This document shows, one piece after another, positions 54,840 through 64,000 of a DNA stretch of 64,000 nucleotides; the first letter of the stretch is position 1; the number at the start of each line of letters is the position of its first letter. This DNA is from Chaetoderma sp. LZ-2023a. Taxonomy: Eukaryota > Mollusca > Caudofoveata > Chaetodermatida > Chaetodermatidae. The notes beneath the pieces are model-generated. The model was not told the origin of the DNA and made no database searches. It saw nothing but the letters and a program-made list of their open reading frames with translations. The stretch is taken from contig CM067370.1 of assembly GCA_034401795.1 (NCBI GenBank), positions 102,862,028-102,926,027 of the forward strand, read 5' to 3'. The translations under genes were made by a program, and so were the position numbers.

Positions 54840-56638
54840 TTTGCCTACATCTATTCCTAATTATCAGGTCTCATTCACGCCATATCTAGGTTAGACCATT
54901 ATAAAAACAAAGGCGACGCGTCGGATGCATCTAACTATAAACCTATAACTCTACTTTGCTGCATGGGAAAACTATTTACCACAATCACAAACACAAGATT
55001 AAATGACTTAAGCCATATGCTGAAAAATATGAAATAATTATAGAGGGCCATGTGGGATTTAGAAAAGGCAGATCAACGCTGGATAATATTTTATCAATGC
55101 AGTTAATATTTGGGTTTCTCTTCGCACAAAAGAAGAAATTATACTGGGTCTTTTTTTTTAAACAAGCTTTCGATACAGTATGGAGGGCATGTATGTGGTC
55201 AAAACGTCTGAAAATTAGATTATCTGGAAAATGTTTTAACATTATTTTGAATATGTACCAGTCGATAAAATCCTTTGTCAATCACAATAATATGTCATCT
55301 GATTATTTCCTTTGTAAAACAGGGGTACGATAAGGTGAGAAACTGTCACCCTTTTTATTTGCTATATGTTTTAATGACATAGAGTTACCTCTACAAAAAG
55401 ACAAAGTACCAGGACTCGCATCTATCAGATCTAGATGATGAATACCTCAATTTGTTTTTATATCTCACTGTAATTTTATATGCAGATGATACTGCGATCC
55501 TGGCCCACTAACCAGAATATGTACAGCAATGCTTAAATTGCTTTCATTATTACTGTATTCGCTGGAAACGTAAAGTAAATGTCTCAAAAACAAAAATAAT
55601 CAACGCGAATTTAACATTGGGGATCAGCCTGTTGAAATAGTGGATGTATACCTCTTCTTTGGAGCAGTCTTCAGATATAATGGGAATTCAATACCGTGTA
55701 TAAAACGAAATCTGAAACAGGGAACCAAAGCTATGTATGGACTAATAAAACTAATAAGGGAGCTAACATACCAGTTGATCTACAATACACTCTCTTCAAC
55801 ACAATGATAACACCGATTTTCATCTATGCCTCTGAAGTATGGGATTATGAAAAAAGTGAACCTAATTGAAACGTGGCAAATTAAGTTCCACAAAATTGTA
55901 CTTAAGTTTAAAAGTAGCGCGTCAAATGCAATGATTTATAGAGAACTGGGAAGGTATCCACTGCACATAACAAAAAGTGCAACATGGTCCGATTCTGGGC
56001 AAAGTTATTACATCTGCCTAGAGCATGAAAATAATGATCCCATTAAATTTAAATGGATAGAATTTATAAGAAACATTTTAATAACCACAGGAAATACGGA
56101 TGTTATCAGTTTAGAAAACATCAATGTAAATCAATTAGTAAAAAACGTTAGACAAACATTACAAGAACAGTTTATTAGTAAATGGAGACAAGACTTAACT
56201 TCGTCAAGCCGCTTAAACCTTTACTCACAAATAAAACATACGTTTCAAGTTGAAAGATATTTAAGGATACTTCCACCAAAACAATTACTAGTAATAAGCC
56301 ATTTTGGACCTTAAACCATAGATTAGACATAGAATCTGACCGCTGGACAGGCAAAGATAGAGAGAAGAGAGTATGCCCTGAGTGTAATGAAATTGAAGAT
56401 GAAATAGATTTTCTGTTTCATTGCAACAAATACACAGCCGAGAGAAACAAATATATACCAGAATATCACAGGCAAATTAACACTATTGCAAAACAAAAGG
56501 ATTGTTTACTATATGCAACCCGCCTATCCTGATCAAAATATGCAAGCACCTCATACTGTCAAAGAAAAGCGTATAGCTGATACTAGCCTGAAACTCCTAC
56601 CTAGCATACAACTCACAACATAACACTCAACGCAGCAC

Positions 56639-56694
<56 letters not shown>

Positions 56695-56825
56695 TCGATG
56701 TATTAATGTACTATGATGAGGTGTTCCGGTGTATATAGTGAAGGCACTACTGCCAACAAATTTAATTTAATTTATGTATGCCTCATATGCCTCTATAAGG
56801 CATGAGTGAATAAAAAAGAAAAACT
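54840..56825 (+). pseudogene. LINE reverse transcriptase, CR1/L2/Jockey-like, 5'-truncated and decayed
   Basis: Plus frames give IIEGHVGFRKGRSTLDNILS, FFFKQAFDTVWR (motif A region; the Asp precedes Thr), LNMYQSIKSFV, KTGVRxGEKLSPFLFAICFND (motif B) and LYADDTAIL around 55485-55500. Then comes a thumb region with ASEVWDYEK-like sequence at 55830, and KYGIMKKVNLIETWQIKF. The long C-terminal frame 55826-56314 continues after a frameshift to RVCPECNEIEDEIDFLFHC, a Cys/His motif usual in this LINE group. The 3' end has an (ATA)n run and a final 'aaaacttgaacttg', a common tail of CR1/L2-like elements. It is 5'-truncated near 54840. Confidence 0.72.
56641..56693. repeat. (ATA)n microsatellite
   Basis: About 17 units inside the 3' untranslated region of the LINE. 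Confidence 0.93.
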
Positions 56826-56854
56826 TGAACTTGGCTAATGTCTCAGGTTTTACT

Positions 56855-57479
56855 CACTCGCTCACTCACTCACTCACTCACCCACCCACTCACTCACTCA
56901 CTCACCCACCCACCCACCCACTCACTCACTCACTCACTCACTCACTCACCCACCCACTCACTCACTCACTCACTCACTCACTCACTCACTCACTCACCCA
57001 CCCACCCACCCACTCACCCCCACCCATCCCTCCCTCCCTCCCTCCCTCACTCCATCACTCACTCACTCACTCACTCACTCACTCACTCACTCACTCACTC
57101 ACTCACTCACTCACTCACTCACTCACTCACTCACTCACTCACTCACTCACTCACTCACTCACTCACTCACTCACTCACTCACTCACACACTCCACCCCAC
57201 CCCGCCCCCACTCGCTCGCTCGCTCACACTCACTCACTCACTCACTCACTCACTCACTCACTAACTCACTCACTCACTCACTCACTCACTCACTCACTCA
57301 CTCACTCACTCACTCACTCACTCACTCACTCACTCACTCACTCACTCACTCACTCACTCACTCACTCAATCCCTCACTCAACCCCCCCCCCCCCCTCCCC
57401 GCCCCACTCACTCACTCACTCACTCACTCACTCACTCACTCACTCACTCACTCACTCACTCACTCACTCACTCACTCAC
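56855..57479. repeat. (CTCA)n satellite, ~625 bp
   Basis: A tetranucleotide array interrupted by CCCA units and by C-rich islands at about 57010-57045, 57187-57230 and 57368-57405. It is read as Thr-His-Ser-Leu in all frames, giving false ORFs of over 200 codons. Confidence 0.96.
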
Positions 57480-57554
57480 GGGTTGAGTAGGCAGGTACGA
57501 TCAATGGGAGACATGTCATGCATCGCCTTTTGAACTACACACCATTATAGTTAC

Positions 57555-57648
57555 CTTGATCTGGCACTTGTTCTGATTTGCCGAGGCCAAGAATTGCTAT
57601 GACGACTGCCAAAATGACAACGAATACCCAGGAATACCTGCGCATCAT
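57555..57648 (-). CDS. candidate host exon encoding a signal peptide
   Basis: On the minus strand, an acceptor-like 'gattttattttcgcag' ends at 57656. The exon opens tccaatc, then two adjacent Mets (57648 and 57645). The peptide is MMRRYSWVFVVILAVV, then IAILGLGKSEQVPDQ: two Arg, a hydrophobic core of ~17 residues and a polar turn, which fits a secretory signal. A donor-like CAAG|GTAACT follows at 57555/57554. The exon would end in phase 1. It lies between a satellite and a family A copy, so following exons must be beyond these repeats. It may be the first coding exon of a secreted or membrane protein. I recognise no family. Chance is possible but less likely, with acceptor, signal and donor all present. 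Confidence 0.35.
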
Positions 57649-57679
57649 GATTGGACTGCGAAAATAAAATCGGGTATGT

Positions 57680-58075
57680 TCAATGAACCGTTCCAGTTTT
57701 AGCTGTTCCCCGCCCATCTCTCGCTAAGATCTACCCACACTTCGCCTGTGATGGAATCGATCGATCCTCGAACTCACTGACGATCAATTTCCAGAAAACT
57801 ATACAGGTAAGCTGTTGAATATTTCGAAACCAATTTGACAGGGTACTGTTCCTGCCTATGGCAGGAACAGCGCCCAGTCAAATTAGTTTCAAAATATTCG
57901 ACAGAACATTTATTAAATAGTGAAGACATTCAATTCGTACAACATGTCGGACTATTAAGCGCTTAATATGGACTAAATCAAGTCATCCATGCTGTAATTG
58001 ATCATGACGTCATCCTATGCGCCACGTAGTTGTTTGTGACATCATATGATGGATGGATAAACTGGAAAGATCCAT
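57680..58075 (-). repeat. family A element with intact hairpin
   Basis: Ends are 'aatgaaccgttccagtttta' and 'aaactggaaagatccattt', imperfectly inverted. The hairpin spans 57812-57904: ctgttgaatatttcgaaacc pairs with ...gtttcaaaatattcgacag around a CTAT loop, with ~45-bp arms. 'tatacaggtaag' immediately precedes it. CRE-like 'gatcatgacgtcatcctatg' follows at 58004. It adjoins the next copy. Confidence 0.88.
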
Positions 58076-58109
58076 TTATAATGCTGTAGATGATGTCCGC
58101 ATTAAATTG

Positions 58110-58480
58110 CAATGGATGAATCCAGTTTTAGCTATGCCCGGCCCTTCTATAACTAATCTACGCTCACGCTGTGCCCGTGCTGGGATCGATCGAACCCTGA
58201 ATTCCCAGAAACGAAATATCAGGCAAGTGTACAGGTTATCTGTTGAATATTTTCAAACTAATTTGATATTGCTGCATATGGTGGCATCAACACGCAGTCA
58301 AATCAGTTTCAAAATATTCAACATAATGTTCAATTAATAGAAGATCCATCAAAGACATACAATTCGTACAACCGGACGGACAGCTTTATGAGTGAGTATT
58401 TCTGTCAATTATGATTGTGAAGTAATTAATTATGACGTCATGCGCTTCATCCGCAAATTGAATTCCTCTATTCAAACATA
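58110..58480 (-). repeat. family A element, minus orientation
   Basis: It starts with 'aatggatgaatccagtttta'. It has gggatcgatcgaaccc, a 'gtacaggttatctgttgaat' variant of the donor-like segment, arms 'gaatattttcaaactaattt' and 'cagtttcaaaatattcaaca', and 'aattatgacgtcatgcgctt' near its end. Confidence 0.83.
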
Positions 58481-58738
58481 TAGACTGTCGGTCTGTTTGT
58501 CGATCGGTCGGTCGATATATCAAATTGTTTGACATTTCGTATATTTGAAGCTGCCTAAGTCACGACTATAGTGTCTCATTTGCTAATGATACAATAAGCA
58601 TTACTAATTGGTTTAAACAGAATTTATTTAGTTTCAGCGGGAATAGGTTAAGATTTGTCTAATTACTGTGACCACACACACATGCAGGTACATTTTATAA
58701 TATATTTTATTCAAGTGAAGCTTGGCGTACACTATTAC

Positions 58739-59121
58739 TTAACCCCTCCTAATTTTCTAATTCATACCTATGCTTTACATAACATAACAATAAAATTCCT
58801 TTTAAAAATCAAAATTTGTGTACGTGTTGTTCTCGGTTACCAAGCCAGTCAATGCAGTGGTAAATTGTTTTTAAATGCAAATGGGCAGTGACTAAGCAAA
58901 AATGTGGATTTTCTTGATCGTTAACGCTTTTATGATAAAGCCGGCCAAAACGCAGGTGCAGTTGTCTTGAGAAATATCGATTTGGAGCCAAATAAAAAAC
59001 AATTTTCTTTGTAAATTTAACTTGTAAATTCACATCTTCAAAAGCGTCGATCATTAAAGGGTCAATTGAGATAAGTAACATATAGATCGCTTTAAGGCGT
59101 TGTTGGCACAAAATGGTTAAC
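58739..59121. repeat. family B foldback element, enlarged
   Basis: It starts TTAACCCCTCC and ends AATGGTTAA. The centre 'ttctcggttaccaagccagt' and arms 'gtggtaaattgtttttaaat' and 'tgtcttgagaaatatcgatt' are recognisable. It is longer than other copies because of an inner rearrangement. Confidence 0.6.
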
Positions 59122-59394
59122 CTATTGTAATAGTATAATATAACAAATGGCACTAATATAAATTAATAAATAAATAATTTTTAAATTCCCTAGTGTAGCA
59201 GAAATTTTTACAGGGAGTGGAAGGGTATTCCGGCGGAACAAATGACAGGCGGCGGTGACGCTCAGTACGGTATATGGATGGGGTATAATTGCATTGGTGG
59301 GAGATATTGTATGGCTTTCATGTTTGTGATAAAGGATGGATATGCTCGTACAAGGACTCACCAGTCATACCGGTAATGATTTTGTAAAACATCA

Positions 59395-59762
59395 CTAATG
59401 AACCTTTCTATTTTTAGCTATGCCCCGCCCTCTCTAGCTAAGCTCCACCCACACCTCGTCCGTGTTGGGATTGATCGATCTCTGAACTCCCTGACTATCA
59501 ATTTCTAGAAAGCTATACAGGTAAGCTGTTGAATATTTTGAATATTTGGAAACTAATTTGACTCGGTACAGTCATATTAATTTCAAAATATTCAACAGAT
59601 GTTTATTAAATGGTAAAGACATACAATTCGTACAACGTGTCGGACTATTAAGCGTTAAAGACGGACTATACCGAGTCATTCACGACGTCATAATTATGAC
59701 GTCAACCTACACATCACGTAGTTTATTATGACGTCATGTGATTGAGTGAGGAACTAGATTCA
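59395..59762 (-). repeat. family A element, minus orientation
   Basis: It starts 'aatgaacctttctattttta'. It has 'gggattgatcgatctct', 'tatacaggtaagctgttgaa', a partly duplicated first arm (gaatattttgaatatttgga) with a deleted inner stem, the second arm 'ttaatttcaaaatattcaac', and several CRE-like palindromes (cgacgtcataattatgacgt). Confidence 0.85.
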
Positions 59763-60780
<1,018 letters not shown>

Positions 60781-61430
60781 AGACTTGACCTCACCCACGG
60801 TCTGTCCAGTATATATTTAAGACCCTTTTGGAGCGACAACGTACGTTGGGCGTGTGATACTAAAATGTCCACGTGCCTTTTCCAATGACCATTATTTTTT
60901 AAAGTAGTACCAAGATGTTTGTGGCTAGGCGAAGAGTGAATTTCGGAATCTTTAAATATTATTGGAAAATCAGTAGGGATGTGGCGGAGGGATGTTTTTG
61001 AATCATTAAATTCACCAAGTCATTGAGTTGTCGCCTGAAGGTCCTGGTTGATTGTTAGAGACAGTGCTTCTAGATTGTCAGATATTACATAGAGGCGTGT
61101 ATCATCAGCAAGTAATCTAATACCGTTTGATATATTGCTGGGAATGTCGTTAATAAGGATAAAAATAACAGTGGTCCAAAGACTGAGACCTTTTGGCACT
61201 CATGCGTGTAAAGGCAACAACGGTGATTCTGGACCATTTAGTACTACTCGCTCATGGCGACTATAACGATAATCTTAAATCAAGAAAGAAGACAGCCAGA
61301 AAATTCCAAATTGCCTTAGTTTCTGGGCTTGTACTGACTGTTTTGCTTGGTAATCGGGTGGTATCGGCGCTTATTATATTTGTGGTAAAAGCTTGGCACC
61401 ATGTGTCAATACCATCGTCATATTTGTGAT
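60781..61430 (-). pseudogene. CR1/L2/Jockey-type LINE: RT fragment with internal deletion
   Basis: On the minus strand, 61430-61300 reads YDDGIDTWCQAF and RLPSKTV, the usual segment between endonuclease and RT. It then jumps to KVSVFGPLLFL, LINDIPSNISNGIRLLADDT (motif C, 61150-61100), RLYVISDN, and a thumb segment SHKHLGTTLKNNGHWKRHVD to about 60800. RT motif A and the fingers are missing between 61300 and 61200, so this copy has an internal deletion. Frame changes also occur. Confidence 0.68.

Positions 61431-61432
<2 letters not shown>

Positions 61433-61516
<84 letters not shown>
61433..61516. repeat. (AT)n microsatellite, ~42 units
   Basis: Uninterrupted dinucleotide run separating two oppositely oriented LINE RT fragments. 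Confidence 0.95.
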
Positions 61517-62690
61517 GATATTGCTGAGAATACATTAATCTTATAAGACTATTTGCTGATGATACCTCGATGCTTGCATCTGGAGAAAACGAGATCAATA
61601 TTGAACCAGCTTTGAACTAAGACCTGGTGGCTCTAAACTGCTGGTCAAAGCAATGGCTGGTCAAATTCAACCCGAACAAATCAGTCAATATGATAGTGGC
61701 AAATCAGCCAACTCATAACATGCCAAACCTTATTCTAGACAATACACGAATAAGCCGAGTAGTCTCACAACTATGTAGGCCTCACATTGTCATCCAGTCT
61801 GAAATGGACAACCCATATAGAGAATATGATTGAAAGAGCAAACATAGTTTTGGGTTCAATGAGAAAAATAAAATACAAAGTATCAAGGAAATCATTATTT
61901 AAAATCTATCTTAGTTACCTTCGTCCTGTATTGGAATATGCATCCGAAGTGTGGGACGGATGCACGTAACAAGCTTCAGAAAACATTGAATACATCCAAA
62001 AAGAGGCGATAAGAATAATATCTGGACTTCCGAAATACACACTTCTAGAAGGATTATACAAAGAACTTGGATTGGTCATGCTAAGTAGCAGAAGAAAAAA
62101 CCAAAAAACTTATTTTAATGTATAAAATGCTAAAAGGAGACTGTCCAGATTATATTTCTGAATTAATCCCAAGACGGTTAGACAAAGTTATAAATTATAA
62201 TCTACGAAATAGAAATAACCTAGTAGAAGAAGACATTCGTCTTGAGAGCTATAGAAATCTTTCTTTCCTAGTACAATCAATCTTTGGAACAAACTAGATG
62301 ATTCCGTTAAAGGTTTTCCATCTGTCTCCATATTCAAATCAAAAATTGATCACAACCACGTTAGCGCCATACCTGCATATTATAGCACTGCGGACAGACT
62401 TCCCAATAGTATACACACTAAATTACGAAATAAATGTAGTTAACTTAACGCTCATCTTAATTATTTTCATCTTAGTCGCAATCCTAATTGCGCCCATTGC
62501 ATAGGCATCATAGAAGATAGCAAACATTATTTACTCGAGTGTGCCAAATATACAGAACACCGACAACAGCTATCTAGAGATCTACTACATTTTGTTATTT
62601 CAGAGGACATATTACTATATGGAAACCCCGACCTAGGCTTTGAAAAAAACCTGTTTCATACTTCAGAAAGTATAGAATTACATTAAGAAT
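61517..62690 (+). pseudogene. CR1/L2/Jockey-type LINE: RT motif C to C-terminus
   Basis: It opens directly after the AT array with NLIRLFADDTSMLASGE (motif C Asp pair), then NCWSKQWLVKFNPNKSVNMI, WTTHIENMIERANIVLGSMR, SLFKIYLSYLRPVLEYASEV (thumb) and IQKEAIRIISGLPKYTLLEG. The end has CIGIIEDSKHYLLECAKYTE, the Cys/His motif. Several frameshifts and stops are present. It is 5'-truncated at the AT array, at about the same RT position as the minus fragment next to it, but the two differ in sequence, so they are separate families. Confidence 0.72.
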
Positions 62691-62744
62691 ACAAAAAGGT
62701 TTGGCTGACTCTAAGCACAGCCCGCATTTCCGCGTATTGGAATC

Positions 62745-62955
62745 GGAATCATGAATTCCCAGGATCCCAATTTCGAGGTAACTATCCATGAGTGTTGTTG
62801 AATATGATGAGGCTAGTGTGGCTGGGTGTCGTTTCTCCTTTTTGCAGCAATGGCTCCCGGTCGGGTTAGTTTCAAAATATTTAACAGCATGTTTACTAAA
62901 ATCTATCAAAGACATACAATCGATAAACTTGACGCACATTTTAGTTTCAATTTTC
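62745..62955 (-). repeat. family A element, partial
   Basis: It has 'aatcggaatcatgaattcc' near the tail end, a diverged first arm ('gttgttgaatatgatgaggc'), the second arm 'gggttagtttcaaaatattt', AACAGCATGTTTACTAAA and 'aaagacatacaatcgataaa'. The CRE-like part is absent. Confidence 0.65.
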
Positions 62956-63249
62956 AATTATTAGTCTCACTATTCTTAATATGTAGCATAAATAATGTTA
63001 ATGTATATATGTAAAAATCCAATTGCATCTTACTGTAAAATTATTATGTAAAATAATAACATATCGCATGTTATAGTATTTTATGGAAAGAGTCGAATCT
63101 AAGTCAGTTTGACTTGTGACTCAATCCAATTGTCGGTAATTGACAATAAAATATGTTTAAAACAAAGCCATCGTCATGAGAACGATTACTGCATTGTGCG
63201 TCAAAGAGTTGATCACAGAGTTTACCCAAATCAGCTTTACCATAGTCTC
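62956..63249. other. no gene recognised
   Basis: AT-rich, no clear feature. Confidence 0.4.
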
Positions 63250-63951
63250 ATATGCATTTCGTGTAAGATTTACATTTGACTATTTTAGAAATTTATGACC
63301 GCGTAACTTGGAATGTGGTCACTACATAATGCCGCAAGGATGCCAATATCTTGGACTGTTCTACTATTGTTAAGCAAGATTGGACCAAGTAATGCATTAG
63401 AGACTGGTCGCGTGGGTTCAGTAATTAACTGATGGAAACCTAGTGTATTGCTGATGTCGCATAGGCCTAAATGATGCTTCGCTGTATTAAGTATAGATCA
63501 TCATTGAGATCTCCAATTAGCTCAACATTTTTATTTGGGTTCAGATCGTTGATCTGATATAACTTGTCATTTGTCAATGGCAGTATTTGATGGGTGATAG
63601 ATAACGCATAATAGAAGTTCTGGCTGATCGTGGATCTCTATCCCGATCATTTCAAGGTGTGGGCGTTCATACTCAGTACTTAGAGAGACGGCGATTTTGT
63701 CCGATACATAAACACACATTCCTCCTACGACTGTTGCCGTCCTATTGGAATCCCTACAATTGGATTATGTTGTTATCAATGGTTGGAGGGATCTGGATTT
63801 CAGTTACAGCTATAATGCCAAATGCAGACAGATTAGCGTTAATGAGATGAATTTTGTCCTTGAGGCTGCAAAATGTACAATGGAAATATCACTACCGTGG
63901 ATGGGACCTGGGTGTGTTTCAAGATCGTCAGCCAGATTAAGGAGGAAGTAA
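63250..63951 (-). pseudogene. CR1/L2/Jockey-type LINE endonuclease domain with 2A-like N-terminal motif
   Basis: The reading on the minus strand starts LLNLADDLETHPGP, matching the DxExNPGP 2A-like motif known at the N-terminus of many CR1/L2-like ORFs, but with His for the Asn. SDISIVHFAA and FGIIAVTEIQIPPTIDNN (the TE of the endonuclease site) follow. Then come IGIEIHDQPELLLCVIYHPS, VELIGDLNDDL (GDFN position), and TRPVSNALLG and RTVQDIGILAALCSDHIPSY (SDH, catalytic His) in other frames. Frameshifts and stops are present. The element may extend past the right edge or be another piece of the LINE at 60781-61430. Confidence 0.62.
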
Positions 63952-64000
63952 ATTATTATCCAGTTTATTACGTTATTCTGGTGATAGATTAGAAAGAGTA

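Noticed and set aside
56825-57533. Open frames of over 220 codons encoding Thr-His-Ser-Leu repeats
   Set aside because: They are translations of the CTCA satellite; all three frames give the same repeat.

Overview
The window is nuclear DNA of a metazoan, with no bacterial or organellar features. It is AT-rich and full of microsatellites and transposons. It carries no complete host gene that I can recognise. The mix of transposons (DIRS, Penelope-like, Tc1/mariner, Tx1/L1-type and CR1/L2/Jockey-type LINEs, a tRNA-derived SINE) fits a marine invertebrate. So does a repeat that opens with AGCTCACCTGG and closes with TTGGGCCTCTTG. I lean towards a lophotrochozoan such as a mollusc, but a lancelet or other deuterostome is not excluded.

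Layout. 0-6.8 kb: short palindromic (foldback) elements and tandem repeats. 6.9-15.8 kb: a decayed Penelope-like element, split by a 6.7-kb DIRS element whose inverted termini, internal complementary region, gag, RT/RNase H and tyrosine recombinase regions are all visible. 15.9-25.5 kb: more foldback elements and two arrays built from ~600-bp units. 25.7-27.3 kb and 41.4-43.2 kb: two decayed copies of one uncharacterised protein family. 32.3-33.9 kb: a Tc1-like DD34E transposon with TA target duplication. 37.4-38.9 kb: a SINE and a decayed LINE. 39-40.6 kb: compound microsatellites. 49.0-53.9 kb: a decayed Tx1/L1-like LINE (both ORFs). 54.8-56.8 kb: a second LINE, followed by a 0.6-kb CTCA satellite. 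60.8-64 kb: fragments of CR1/L2/Jockey-type LINEs in both orientations.

The most pervasive feature is a family of ~370-390-bp elements, called family A here. About 20 full or partial copies occur on both strands. Each is built around a ~93-bp near-perfect hairpin (CTGTTGAATATTTTG...CAAAATATTCAACAG), flanked on one side by TGACGTCA-type palindromes and on the other by GGGCGGGGCATAGCTA motifs. Three other foldback families are present: family B (TTAACCC ends, piggyBac-like), family C (TTAAAGGTGCATA ends) and family D (CCGTATTCACGAAG ends).

Only two short segments look like possible host coding exons: 57555-57648 (minus; signal-peptide-like, flanked by splice sites) and, much more weakly, 34920-34961 (plus). 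Almost every coding trace is a transposon remnant with frameshifts and stops, so nothing here acts as an operon or pathway. The relationships are those of nested and adjacent insertions.
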